Shown piece after piece: positions 7,961-16,447 of a stretch of DNA of 64,000 bases (positions within the stretch are counted from its first letter, which is position 1; each line of letters opens with the position of its first letter). The position numbers were made by a program, and so were the translations under genes. The notes under the pieces are model-generated. The model was not told where the DNA came from. It worked only from the letters and a program-made list of their open reading frames with translations, and ran no database searches. The DNA comes from Peptoniphilaceae bacterium. Lineage in GTDB: Bacteria; Bacillota; Clostridia; Tissierellales; Peptoniphilaceae. Location of the stretch: the NCBI GenBank assembly GCA_028723425.1, contig JAQYEZ010000084.1, forward strand, positions 1 through 64,000, given 5' to 3'.

Positions 7961-9640
7961 CTATTTGTCTTTCTTATTAATAAATTTTGTAGCAATAAGA
8001 AGTACAAGTGCAATTACTGCTACTATAGCAAAGATTTTTACAGAATCAATACCTGTTCTAACTATTGATTTTGCCCCTTTATTATTAGCTTTAGGTACTG
8101 AAACTTTTTTAGGTTCCACTTTAACTTTGCTAGTTTTATTTATACTCTTATTTGGAACAAGTCTAGCTTTATTTTCTTCTTTATCTATTTCATTTGAGAA
8201 ATTATTAATATCATCAACTGTTTTTAGATTTTCTTTATTAGAAAGTTCCTTATAGGTATTTAAAAGCTCGTCATATTTATCGCCTAACTTAGTTTTATTC
8301 TTATCAAGTTTATCTTTGGCACTTTTAAGAAGTTCATCGTAGATATTACCATCAAGAGCGTTTTTTGCCTTATCTAAAGCTCCTAAAAGTTGGTCACCCT
8401 TATTTTTTTCAAAAATTACTTCACCATTTTTGGACGCTTTTATATAATTTTCAAGCTTTTCTAAAGCCAAAGCAAAAGCTTTTCTCTTTTCTGCACTTGA
8501 TCTAGTGTAAACTTCGTTTTCTTTTAAAGATTTAGCTTCTCTTATTTTTTCTTCATAAGAAGAATAAGCTGTGTTTTTATTATTAAAAATAAGCTTATCT
8601 AATTCTTTACCTTGGTTTTCTACATCGCTAATAGTCTTTTCCAAAACACTGATATCTTTATTTTCGACTTTTGCCCTATTATCACTAATAAACTTGGTAA
8701 ACTTATCAAAATCTTCTTTACTTAGCTTATCCTTGTTCTTATTTAATTTATTTTCTAAATCATTTAATTTATTATTTAAATCTTCCTTTTTTATAGCTAG
8801 AGGATCTTTTTCCAAAATTTTAGCTATATATGCAGTATTTGCCTCAAAAGCAACTTTAGCCTTAGATATTTCCTCTACGCTAGCATCTGCTTTGTTAATA
8901 ACTGCTATTGCTTTTTGAACTTCAGCTTTCAAAAAATCTAAATCTTCTTTTTTAAGGTCTTTATAATTTTGATTTTTTTCTATATCTTTAAATTTGTCAA
9001 TTGAAGCGTAAAATTCTTTAATCAATTTTTGTTTTTCACTATCTTCTTTTTGATTAAATAATTTATAAGCATCTTCTTTTAATCCAACTTTTTCTCCGTC
9101 TTCTTTGCTACTATCAAAAGTTAAATAATCCCTTGCCTTTAAAATCTCAGCTATCTTATCACTAAGGGCCTTGTCATTTTTCTTTTCATCTTCTGTTTTA
9201 AGCTCTCCATTTTCTTTTTGATCAGAAATGAGGATTATTTCTTCTTCTGACAATTTATCAAAAATAGTAAGCTGATCAGTTTCATCTTTGCTAAATACTA
9301 AATTTATTAAATCTTTTTCTACCTTCAAATCATTGGCTTTTGCCTTTTCTTGATCTGTAAGATTTTCATCAACATTTAACTCTTTATTTAATTGATTTAA
9401 TACAGCTATATAGCTATCTTTATATTTAAGCTTGTCAAAAAGCGGATCGTTTTGTAAATCCTTTAATTTAGTTTTTATATAGTCTAATAGAGACTTCTCT
9501 ACTTCTTTATCAGTTACATTCTCCCTTGCATAGGAAATACTATTTGTCATTTTTAAAGATGAATAATCCTTTGAAAGACCTGCAGTAGATGTTAAGCTTA
9601 TAGCAAGAGCTGCCATAAGAATTTTTTTTGTAAATTTCAT
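7961..9640 (-). CDS. tail-anchored surface coiled-coil protein
   Basis: About 559 residues. A signal peptide (MKFTKKILMAALAISLTSTAG) is followed by some 480 residues of Lys/Glu/Asp/Leu-rich helix with FIVAR-like stretches (FLKAEVQKAIAVINKADASV and KAFALALEKLENYIKA). The C-terminus carries one hydrophobic segment (IFAIVAVIALVLLIATKF) and a basic KKDK tail. There is no LPXTG motif, so it is held by the membrane rather than by sortase. The start is placed at the ATG at 9638-9640 because GGGAG lies just upstream; a GTG four codons earlier overlaps that site. The role is unknown; a stalk-like or binding surface protein is the simplest reading. Confidence 0.8.
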   Translation of the reverse strand: MKFTKKILMAALAISLTSTAGLSKDYSSLKMTNSISYARENVTDKEVEKSLLDYIKTKLKDLQNDPLFDKLKYKDSYIAVLNQLNKELNVDENLTDQEKAKANDLKVEKDLINLVFSKDETDQLTIFDKLSEEEIILISDQKENGELKTEDEKKNDKALSDKIAEILKARDYLTFDSSKEDGEKVGLKEDAYKLFNQKEDSEKQKLIKEFYASIDKFKDIEKNQNYKDLKKEDLDFLKAEVQKAIAVINKADASVEEISKAKVAFEANTAYIAKILEKDPLAIKKEDLNNKLNDLENKLNKNKDKLSKEDFDKFTKFISDNRAKVENKDISVLEKTISDVENQGKELDKLIFNNKNTAYSSYEEKIREAKSLKENEVYTRSSAEKRKAFALALEKLENYIKASKNGEVIFEKNKGDQLLGALDKAKNALDGNIYDELLKSAKDKLDKNKTKLGDKYDELLNTYKELSNKENLKTVDDINNFSNEIDKEENKARLVPNKSINKTSKVKVEPKKVSVPKANNKGAKSIVRTGIDSVKIFAIVAVIALVLLIATKFINKKDK

Positions 9641-9652
9641 ATTTTCTCCCAC

Positions 9653-10006
9653 TTATATCTTATTTTGCATATGCTAAATAAGATTTTTTTCTAAAATTAA
9701 ATTCTACTCTTATTATATAATATTTAAAATTTTATACAAGAAAAAAAGTCCACCTTAATCAAAACTTGCAAATCCAGTAATAAGTAAAAGTTATTTCTTT
9801 ATATAATTATCTTTTGTTTTTCTTTGAATTTTACATTTTCTACATATTTTTTACATATTTAGCATGTATTATAGCAACTGTAAGCAAGATTAATGTAATT
9901 ATTTTGTAACCATTGTAACAGAATACCCTTGAAAATAAGACTAAATTAAGGCTAAGCAAGGTAAAAGTTACAAAAATATTAAAACTTAAATTGGAAAGGT
10001 AATTAA
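9653..10006 (+). promoter_or_regulatory. WalR-like box upstream of the Apf-like gene
   Basis: This AT-rich 354-base gap holds TGTAAT-TATTT-TGTAAC at 9894-9910, an exact fit to the WalR (YycF) consensus TGTWAH-N5-TGTWAH, with a further TGTAAC at 9914-9919. Related TGTAAA/TGTAGA elements lie on the opposite strand at about 9837-9856. WalR controls wall hydrolase genes in other Firmicutes. The box lies about 100 bases before the Apf-like start. No clear riboswitch was recognised in the remaining leader. Confidence 0.5.
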
Positions 10007-10831
10007 ATGAAAAATATAAAAAAATATGCTTTAGCTATAGCTTTAGTAATTCCAGGAATGTTATCTTTAACAAATAAAGCTGATGCAGCAAAAGCAAAAC
10101 TAAATGAAGAAAAAGCAAGCTCTGTTAACGTCAGAAGCGAGGCTAAGGTAGGCGATAATATTCTTGGACAAATTTCTGATACCAAAGAATATGAAATAAA
10201 AGATAAAGTTTCTAACAACAGCGGAAACTGGTTAAAGATAGATTTTAATGGAAAAGAAGCTTTTGTTGGTGCACCTTGGTTTGACCTTATCGAAGAAACA
10301 GAAGTAATTGCTCCTTCAAACTTTAGAGAAAAAGATACAACAAGCTCAAAAATAATCAAAGTTCTTAATAAAGGCGATAAAGTTATAGTCCTTGACCAAG
10401 CTAACAACGGCTATTATAAGGTTAAATATGAGTCAAAAGTAGGCTACCTTTATGCACCAAACTTAGACCTTCAAATTGTTCAAGTAGCACAAACAAATAC
10501 TCAAACTACTAGCGCATATAACTATGCTGCACCAAGTACTCAAACATATACTAACAATACTTATAGCGCACCAGCTCAAAACTATTCAAATAACAATTCC
10601 TATGTAGCTAATAGCTCATCTGCCAAAGAAATTATAGCTCAAAGAGAATCCGGTGGATCTTACAATGCTAGAAATGGCCAATACATAGGTCGTTACCAAT
10701 TGTCAGCATCTTATCTAAATGGAGATTATTCTCCAGCTAACCAAGAAAGAGTTGCAGATAATTATGTAGCCCAAAGATATGGTTCTTGGGAAAATGCCCT
10801 AGCATTTTGGAATAACAACGGTTGGTATTAA
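10007..10831 (+). CDS. exported SH3-domain protein with Apf/transglycosylase-like C-terminal domain
   Basis: A 274-residue secreted wall protein. After a signal peptide ending near ADAA, two bacterial SH3-like domains (about residues 34-90 and 92-155) should bind the cell wall. A Gln/Asn/Thr/Ser/Tyr-rich linker (about 156-205) leads to a C-terminal domain with RESGGSYNARNGQYIGRYQL and YGSWENALAFWNNNGWY. That ending is characteristic of the Lactobacillus aggregation-promoting factor (Apf) and SceD-like group, related to lytic transglycosylases; Glu in RESGG is the likely catalytic residue. The predicted role is peptidoglycan remodelling outside the cell. It is preceded by a WalR-like box and followed by a terminator, so it appears monocistronic. 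Confidence 0.87.
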   Translation: MKNIKKYALAIALVIPGMLSLTNKADAAKAKLNEEKASSVNVRSEAKVGDNILGQISDTKEYEIKDKVSNNSGNWLKIDFNGKEAFVGAPWFDLIEETEVIAPSNFREKDTTSSKIIKVLNKGDKVIVLDQANNGYYKVKYESKVGYLYAPNLDLQIVQVAQTNTQTTSAYNYAAPSTQTYTNNTYSAPAQNYSNNNSYVANSSSAKEIIAQRESGGSYNARNGQYIGRYQLSASYLNGDYSPANQERVADNYVAQRYGSWENALAFWNNNGWY

Positions 10832-10850
10832 AATAAAATAAGATAAATTT

Positions 10851-10884
10851 AAAGAGGAAATCCACAAGGAAATCCTCTTTTTTT
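10851..10884. terminator. terminator between convergent genes
   Basis: AAAGAGGA (10851-10858) pairs with TCCTCTTT (10873-10880), followed by TTTTT on the plus strand. It separates the Apf-like gene from the convergent hydrolase gene. Confidence 0.8.
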
Positions 10885-11587
10885 ATGAAATTATTATTTG
10901 CTTATCCAAAAACTCCTCTATTTTTTTATATTTGGGCAAATATCTTTCTACTAGCCTATAAAAGTCTTTGGTGTGACCTTTTTCCAACAGGTGGACCAAC
11001 TCATGAACTACTATATATTCCAAACATTCTATATCATATTTTACAAGTTCAAAATTAAGACTTATGCGTTTTTTTGTAATATTGCATGTGCCCCGCTTAG
11101 TTTTCATCTTTCTAATAGTAAAGCCATTTATTGAAAGGCCCATTTGGTCTTGGTATTTTTTTAGAAAAATACGAGCTTTTTCTTTTAGTAGATCTCTTAA
11201 AAATTTATCAATCTTTTTTTCTATCAAATTTTTATCGTTTTTATCCTTAATCATAAGCATAAGCTTATTATCTTCTAAAAGAATACTATTTTTTTCAGAC
11301 TCCAAAACTTCTATCCTATATTCTTTGCCAAAAATTTGGATATCTTTTCCATCTTCATAGCTTTGGATTTTGTCTTTAAAGAGGTCTACTTGTTGGTTTA
11401 TTGTCTTTTTTATAGACTTTATGTTCTTTTTTATAAGCCCTTTTATCATCTTATCACTTATATATTCAGGAGAAGATGCAACAACTTTGCCATAAGGTGG
11501 AAGTACCCTAATCCTAATATTTTTATAATTTTTTCTCTTATCAAGCCTCACTTTAAGTCCCTGGACTTGTATATATTTTCTTTTCAT
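10883..11587 (-). CDS. YgjP-type (DUF45) zinc metallohydrolase
   Basis: A 234-residue cytoplasmic protein with the zinc motif VVHELVHLLEKGHTKDFY near residues 193-210 (His195, Glu196, His199, third ligand His205). This arrangement and the upstream KRGTCNITKKRISLNFEL segment identify the YgjP/DUF45 family of SprT-like metal-dependent hydrolases, whose physiological substrate is not well established. The N-terminal half carries the usual beta-rich region (IQVQGLKVRLDKRKNYKNIR). Its ATG shares one base with the stop of the upstream gene (TAATG), so the two are translationally coupled. Confidence 0.9.
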   Translation of the reverse strand: MKRKYIQVQGLKVRLDKRKNYKNIRIRVLPPYGKVVASSPEYISDKMIKGLIKKNIKSIKKTINQQVDLFKDKIQSYEDGKDIQIFGKEYRIEVLESEKNSILLEDNKLMLMIKDKNDKNLIEKKIDKFLRDLLKEKARIFLKKYQDQMGLSINGFTIRKMKTKRGTCNITKKRISLNFELVKYDIECLEYIVVHELVHLLEKGHTKDFYRLVERYLPKYKKIEEFLDKQIIIS

Positions 11588-12216
11588 TATTTAATATCTA
11601 CCTTTTCATAATATACATAGCCGTTAGTTTCAAGTGTAAAAACATTCAGTCTGTCTGTGGCAATATTTTGAAAATCATATTTTTCGTAAGCATCTATAAG
11701 ATTATAAGTTTTGGTATTTGGAAGTCTTAATATAAACTCATTTTTTAATCTAAAATGATTAGGAAAAACATAAATCAACTGATCTTGGTCCTTATCAAGC
11801 TTAGAAAAGCCCCTATCCCTTAACTTGATCTCACTTACAATTAATTTGTAGGTAAACTTATCTAGCTTTTCTATAGCCTCAAATTTTCCTTTAAAATTAG
11901 AATAAATTTCTGTGCCGTCTTTTTTATCCAAAAACTCTCCATCAAAGTCCCCATCATCAGACCTAAAGACTATCTTGCAAAATGAATTCTCATCTTTACC
12001 CGAGTTAAGTTCCAAAGTTTTTTTATCAAGAAGAGTTAAAATATCGCTTTCATCATAATAATCAGGCTTATCTATAAGCTCCACTTTTTTACCAGAAGTT
12101 GCATTATATAGAGATTTTTTATTATTATCTTCTTTTTTATTATTGAAATAATTTATAGAAAAAATAGCAAAAATTACTATAAGTACTAGCCAAAAAGTAG
12201 TTTTTAAATATTTCAT
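11587..12216 (-). CDS. membrane-anchored protein of unknown function
   Basis: About 209 residues. The N-terminal hydrophobic segment (YLKTTFWLVLIVIFAIFSI) looks like a signal anchor. The rest is hydrophilic, beta-prone and extracellular by the positive-inside rule, with no motif I can name. The ATG at 12214-12216 is preferred because GGTAGGTG lies about nine bases upstream; a GTG further up overlaps that site. It overlaps the downstream YgjP-type hydrolase gene by one base, so the two are probably made together, although no functional link is known. Confidence 0.75.
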   Translation of the reverse strand: MKYLKTTFWLVLIVIFAIFSINYFNNKKEDNNKKSLYNATSGKKVELIDKPDYYDESDILTLLDKKTLELNSGKDENSFCKIVFRSDDGDFDGEFLDKKDGTEIYSNFKGKFEAIEKLDKFTYKLIVSEIKLRDRGFSKLDKDQDQLIYVFPNHFRLKNEFILRLPNTKTYNLIDAYEKYDFQNIATDRLNVFTLETNGYVYYEKVDIK

Positions 12217-12389
12217 AATTTCTAACACCTACCCCTATCATAAGTTTAAGAGAAAAACTATAAGATAATTTTATCAAATTAATTAAAGTATACCAATACT
12301 TAAAAATTCGCTAGTCTAAATATAGCTAATTGTTCTTATGACAGGCTTTATTTTATCACTTTTATAAAGATTTAAGTAAAAGAGATAAG

Positions 12390-13211
12390 CTATAGATTTT
12401 TATCATCAAAACTATATGAATTTTGATTATTTAAAAGCTTTTTTATATTTGAAAGCCTAATAGAATAATTTAGGATAAAATTTAGACCCTCATTAATTAA
12501 AAATATGGCTACTAGTAGAATAATAACCCTGATAAACTCTGATGCCTTTGCAAAAATTGCATTTATATTAAATAAAATAATAAGAGCAAGCACTATAAAG
12601 ACTATTCCAAAGATTATCTTTTGCATAGCTTTTGGTTTTTCTTGATCAATAATATTTTCTACATAAATCCTATCATTCTTTTTTAAGCTATACATCATTC
12701 CATTATCAACAAATTTGTATTTTTCCTTTTGTCTGTTTGACAAGTAAACAAAAAAAGCTGCCAAAATCAAAAGTATTAGACTTGAAATTATCTTTAAAGT
12801 AAAAATAGTTTTTAAGCTAATATCCCTAAATATAGTTGGAACTATCTTATCTAAAATAATAATTAAAATTGGAATTAACAAGGCAAAATAAATTCCCATA
12901 GATAAATACTTGGAAACTTTTTTTGACCTTTCTATATAGCCCTCGCAGTCAAGCCTAGTAAGACTAATCCCCCAATAATCATCTCTATTAAAATCTTCTA
13001 TATTCTTATAAGATAGGCTATCATCTGTAAAGAAATCCCTTTTTATACCAAAAATTTCAGAAAGTTTTCCATATAAAAAATCATCTGGCAAAGACTTACC
13101 CTTTTCCCAATCATTAATTATCTTGGTAGAAAGACCAAGTCTCTCTCCGAGCTCATTTTTACTAAGACCATATCTTGTCCTAAAAAATATCAATTTGTCA
13201 GAAAATGACAT
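12390..13211 (-). CDS. XRE-type helix-turn-helix protein fused to membrane segments
   Basis: About 273 residues. The first ~60 hold a Cro/CI-type helix-turn-helix (FRTRYGLSKNELGERLGLST, then INDWEKGKSLPDDFLYGKL). The rest holds four hydrophobic segments (about residues 100-120, 130-155, 195-220 and 225-245) without a ligand domain. Membrane-tethered XRE regulators of this kind are common in Firmicutes, and their signals are mostly unknown. The ATG at 13209-13211 is chosen since GAGGTG lies just upstream. It stands alone, with the neighbours on both sides separated by over 100 bases. Its DNA target cannot be read from this window. Confidence 0.85.
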   Translation of the reverse strand: MSFSDKLIFFRTRYGLSKNELGERLGLSTKIINDWEKGKSLPDDFLYGKLSEIFGIKRDFFTDDSLSYKNIEDFNRDDYWGISLTRLDCEGYIERSKKVSKYLSMGIYFALLIPILIIILDKIVPTIFRDISLKTIFTLKIISSLILLILAAFFVYLSNRQKEKYKFVDNGMMYSLKKNDRIYVENIIDQEKPKAMQKIIFGIVFIVLALIILFNINAIFAKASEFIRVIILLVAIFLINEGLNFILNYSIRLSNIKKLLNNQNSYSFDDKNL

Positions 13212-13322
13212 AAAACACCTCACTTTATCTAAAAAATTACTTTAATTTACAATATATATACCCAATTTAGACATGATTTTGATATAAGAAAAACAGCAAG
13301 AAACTTGCTGCCATCAAAAACA

Positions 13323-13640
13323 CTATTCAACTTCACCAGAATAATCCATAAAACCGCCAATATTTTCAACATCCTTATAGCCCTTTTGCCTAAGAATATT
13401 TTCTGCCTTATCTGACCTTGACCCACTCAAACAATAAACTAAAATTTTCTTATCCTTGTTTGTGATAATATTTTCTGCTTGGTCAATTTCAGAAAGTGGG
13501 ATATTGATAGCTTGTGGTATATGACCCTTTTCATATTCATCTTTTTCCCTTACATCCAACAAAACAGCATCCTTTGTTTTCTCAAACTCTTTTATCTTAT
13601 CATCTATATCAAAAGATTTAAATAAATTAAATAATCCCAT
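13323..13640 (-). CDS. single-domain rhodanese-like protein
   Basis: The 105 residues form one rhodanese domain. The signature LLDVREKDEYEKGHIPQAIN lies at residues 27-46 and the active-site loop VYCLSGSRS holds Cys70, the expected persulfide carrier. Such proteins move sulfane sulfur in thiosulfate or thiolation chemistry; the partner here is unknown. A GGGGAGG ribosome binding site precedes the ATG. The large non-coding unit at 13722-14427 lies upstream on the same strand and ends before this gene, so the gene has its own promoter or depends on read-through. Confidence 0.9.
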   Translation of the reverse strand: MGLFNLFKSFDIDDKIKEFEKTKDAVLLDVREKDEYEKGHIPQAINIPLSEIDQAENIITNKDKKILVYCLSGSRSDKAENILRQKGYKDVENIGGFMDYSGEVE

Positions 13641-13721
13641 AATGCCTCCCCTTTCTATTTCATACTATATAATTAAATCCCAAGAGTCAATACTTTCAAA
13701 GCCAAAAAGCATAAAAATAGG

Positions 13722-14427
13722 CAAAAATAAAGTCGACTAAAATTTCTTTACACTTTAGTCGACTCTATTTTATAGCCTCACTGGTACATGAAAAACTTTT
13801 AGGTTCTATCACGCTTTTATTGTCCTTTCCTGACTTCTATAGTCTATATATAACTAGCTGTATTGTCCAAATACACTTACATCACTAGTTTTCTCCTTAC
13901 CTTTTTAAGGTTTCTTTAAAACATTGTTTTAATTTTTGATCAAATCTACTTCTTTTGTAACTCCTAAAGTTACCCGACTAAATTTTCAATTTAATATTTA
14001 TATTAAAACTATTATTCTATATCCTATCCTTTAAAATTAATACAAGATAGGTCTTATTTGTACATTGGACCTGTACCTTTCTTTTTTTATCAAAAGATTT
14101 ATATTATCAAACATTTAAGTCTACTAAACTTCGTCCTATATGCTTATATATAAAAATCTTTATGATATCTGTTTACATCTGTTCATCACTTATCTATATT
14201 ATTAGATATTATTATAATCTAGTATTCTTTATGAATTTTTCTCAAATCTGCTTACAAGTTTTATTCTTTTTACAAATTTTCAATTTTGATTGGCTCTTTA
14301 TCAAGTTTCACTACTAAGCTTCTCTTAATTTTTAGAATTATCCTTTTAAATACTAGCATGTACCAGTGAGCTTTTACAGAAGAACTATTTGATGATTTAG
14401 TTAACTTTTTCCATCTCATCTTCTGTT
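13722..14427 (-). ncRNA. candidate large structured non-coding RNA, copy A
   Basis: No protein gene fits this ~700-base stretch, yet it carries a full transcription unit on the minus strand. A promoter with TATAAT lies at 14434-14439. The 3' end is a perfect 11-bp hairpin (13731-13763) followed by a T-rich run. Fourteen bases near the 5' end (14357-14370) are exactly complementary to 13777-13790, closing a ~594-base core. Just inside the 3' side lies GCGTGATAGAACCTAAA (about 13799-13815), shared with the second copy at 15845-16405. Promoter sequence, closing stem, conserved box and terminator are all in the same order in the two copies. Size and closed shape recall the large ROOL, GOLLD and OLE RNAs; I cannot assign a family without a covariance search. 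Confidence 0.72.
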
Positions 14428-14462
14428 ATTTATATTATACCCAGGCATTTTTTATTTAAACA
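14428..14462 (-). promoter_or_regulatory. promoter of the large RNA copy A
   Basis: On the minus strand this reads TGTTTA, 17 bases, then TATAAT (14434-14439) inside CCTGGGTATAAT and followed by AACAGA. The same arrangement (TGTTTA, TCTGGGTATTAT, AACAGA) precedes copy B, which supports a shared functional promoter. Confidence 0.65.
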
Positions 14463-14575
14463 CTTTTTTTAATTTTTTTAAAGATTTTACAAGTAAATTT
14501 TTCCATGAGCTTATTTTTTACAAAGCCTTATTTTCCTTAGTTTTAAAGAGTTAATCTTTATGCTATTATATTTTT

Positions 14576-14839
14576 ATGAATAATCTAAAAATTTTATTAG
14601 CAATCTTTTTGCTAAACCTAATTACTTTTATTTTTTATGGACTTGATAAGGCTTATGCAAAAAAACACAAGCGGAGAATTAAAGAATCTCATCTAATTTT
14701 AATGGGACTTTTGGGAGGAGGAATAGGAGGACTTTTGGCTATGAAAGTCTTTAAGCACAAGAGTAAAAAATTATATTTTTATCTTTTTAATTTTTTAGGA
14801 ATTATCTTTCTAGTATTTTTCATTCTATTTGCTCTATAA
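14576..14839 (+). CDS. DUF1294 family small membrane protein
   Basis: An 87-residue protein with three hydrophobic segments. The middle segment FYGLDKAYAKKHKRRIKESH followed by LILMGLLGGGIGGLLAMKVF is the DUF1294 signature. Function is unknown. No Shine-Dalgarno sequence is visible; a TATTAT box ends only about eight bases before the ATG, so the mRNA may be leaderless. It lies on the plus strand between two minus-strand large RNA units, directly upstream of the pirin gene. Confidence 0.87.
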   Translation: MNNLKILLAIFLLNLITFIFYGLDKAYAKKHKRRIKESHLILMGLLGGGIGGLLAMKVFKHKSKKLYFYLFNFLGIIFLVFFILFAL

Positions 14840-14933
14840 ATAGAGATTTTTAGCTGATTATTAAAATATTGTTTTGGGCAAATATATAAGGTAAAGAATT
14901 TTTAGGTAAAGTGTAAGAAAACAGAGGTGAATA

Positions 14934-15788
14934 ATGAATAGAAAACTTAAAAAAAATGTTCAAGGAAAAGCAAATGTTGACGGAGCAGGTGTTCATCTTC
15001 TCAATGTTTTAACCAGAGAAACTATGTATGACTCAGATCCACTCTTACTACTTGATGCTTTTGATTCTACAAATTACGAAGACTACAAAGCTGGTTTTCC
15101 TATGCATCCACACAGAGGCATCGAAACTATCTCCTATGTTTACCAAGGAATTATGGTTCATAAGGACTCTTTGGGCAATGAGGATGCTGTAAAAACAGGT
15201 GGTGTCCAATGGATGACTTCAGGTTCTGGTATTTTCCATGAAGAAATGATGCCAGAAGTTGATAGGCTTTTTGGAGTACAACTTTGGTTAAATCTACCAA
15301 AAAAATATAAATGGGTAAAGCCAGAATATAAAAATATAGCAAGTGAGGATATTAAAGAGATTGACTTTGGTGGAGGCTATTTAAGACTTCTTGCCGGATC
15401 TTATAAAGCTTATAAGGGCTATCAAGCTAAATACTTGCCAGTATCTTATTATGATGTTCATATAAAGCCAAACAAGTCTTTTGATCTTGATATAAATGAA
15501 GATGATTCTATAACCTTATTTTCTTTGATAGGCGATGTATATGTAGATGATAAAAAACTTCCAAACTTTAATGCAGGTCTTACAGAACTTGGTGGAGATA
15601 AATTATTCTTAGAAAATAAATCAGACCAAGAAATTTCTGTTCTTGTCTTTATCTCAAAAAGAATAGATGAGCCTATTGCCTGGACTCCTGGTCCTATAGT
15701 TATGAATACCCAAGAAGAGCTTGACCAAGCCTACAGGGAAGTAAAAGAAGGAACTTTCATAAAAGATAAAATCGATATGCATAAATAG
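14934..15788 (+). CDS. pirin family protein
   Basis: A 284-residue bicupin protein. The N-terminal cupin carries the pirin signature, with FPMHPHRGIETISYVYQG near residue 54 and the later GSGIFHEEMMP near residue 99; His and Glu residues of these motifs bind one metal ion. Some bacterial pirins have quercetin 2,3-dioxygenase activity and others bind metabolic enzymes; the role here is unknown. An AGAGGTGAATA ribosome binding site precedes the ATG. The gene stands alone with the DUF1294 gene on the same strand, 94 bases upstream. Confidence 0.92.
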   Translation: MNRKLKKNVQGKANVDGAGVHLLNVLTRETMYDSDPLLLLDAFDSTNYEDYKAGFPMHPHRGIETISYVYQGIMVHKDSLGNEDAVKTGGVQWMTSGSGIFHEEMMPEVDRLFGVQLWLNLPKKYKWVKPEYKNIASEDIKEIDFGGGYLRLLAGSYKAYKGYQAKYLPVSYYDVHIKPNKSFDLDINEDDSITLFSLIGDVYVDDKKLPNFNAGLTELGGDKLFLENKSDQEISVLVFISKRIDEPIAWTPGPIVMNTQEELDQAYREVKEGTFIKDKIDMHK

Positions 15789-15844
15789 CTTTTTAGAATT
15801 TTTAGCCCTTGTTTTAATTAATTTTGAAATAGGGGTTTTTAAGT

Positions 15845-16405
15845 AAAAAAAATAAGTCAACCAAAATATCTTTATATTTCAGTCGACTTATTATTTACTG
15901 GCACCAACTATTGATTTAGGTTCAATCACGCTTTTTTTCCTTTCTATGTTTTTACCAACATGTTCACTTGTCGTAACTTTGTTTTATATTATGAAATTTT
16001 ACATCAATCTTCTCTTATTTTTCCAACTTGAAAGATAAGACTAGTAACTTTACTTTCTAAGATTCAATTTTTATGTTATCTTTAGCTTATCCTGAAGAAT
16101 GTCAGATGACTTAACTTTTTACACAATTACCACCACTTCTTCCTTGTTTCTTATGTCAAGCTTTTTTATACTAAAAATTCATCAAACATATAAATCTTTA
16201 TAGCCTATAATTTTCTACGACTACTTATTTTATTTCAATTACCAAGTTTAATTTTTAATCCAAATCTTTTTTAAGATTTCCAATCTTTAATCTTTGTATA
16301 TCTACTTAATAAGCTAATCTTTTTTGTAGAAAAATTTATAAGTTTACTTAGTTTTATTCAATTTTCTTTAGGCTTGGTGCCAGTTTGTAAAGGTTTTTCC
16401 TTTAT
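15845..16405 (-). ncRNA. candidate large structured non-coding RNA, copy B
   Basis: This second ~560-base non-coding unit on the minus strand matches copy A in plan. A promoter with the shared CTGGGTATTATAATAACAGA sequence lies at about 16402-16421. An 11-bp perfect closing stem joins 16374-16384 with 15897-15907. The box GCGTGATTGAACCTAAA lies at about 15917-15933. A terminator (15854-15889) is followed by eight T residues. The two copies also share an internal TGTTTGAT segment, but most of the interior has diverged while ends and boxes are kept, as expected of a structured RNA under selection. The spacing between closing stem halves is ~488 bases, about 100 shorter than in copy A. Confidence 0.7.
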
Positions 16406-16442
16406 CTGTTATTATAATACCCAGAGATTTTTATCTTAAACA
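16402..16442 (-). promoter_or_regulatory. promoter of the large RNA copy B
   Basis: On the minus strand this reads TGTTTA, 17 bases, then TATTAT with an overlapping TATAAT (16411-16416), followed by AACAGA. It begins directly after the 3' end of the peptidase pseudogene. An inverted repeat (ATCTTAAA/TTTAAGAT, 16433-16454) spans the junction. Confidence 0.6.
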
Positions 16443-16447
16443 TTTTT

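Noticed and set aside
9653..10006. ydaO (cyclic di-AMP) riboswitch before the SH3/Apf-like gene
   Set aside because: The conserved core of this riboswitch is absent, and no long helices were found.
13722..14427. RNase P, tmRNA, 6S or SRP RNA as the identity of the large unit
   Set aside because: None of the hallmark sequences of these RNAs was found (no alanine-tRNA-like end, no GAGGAAAGTCC-type core), and two diverged copies are unlike those single-copy genes.
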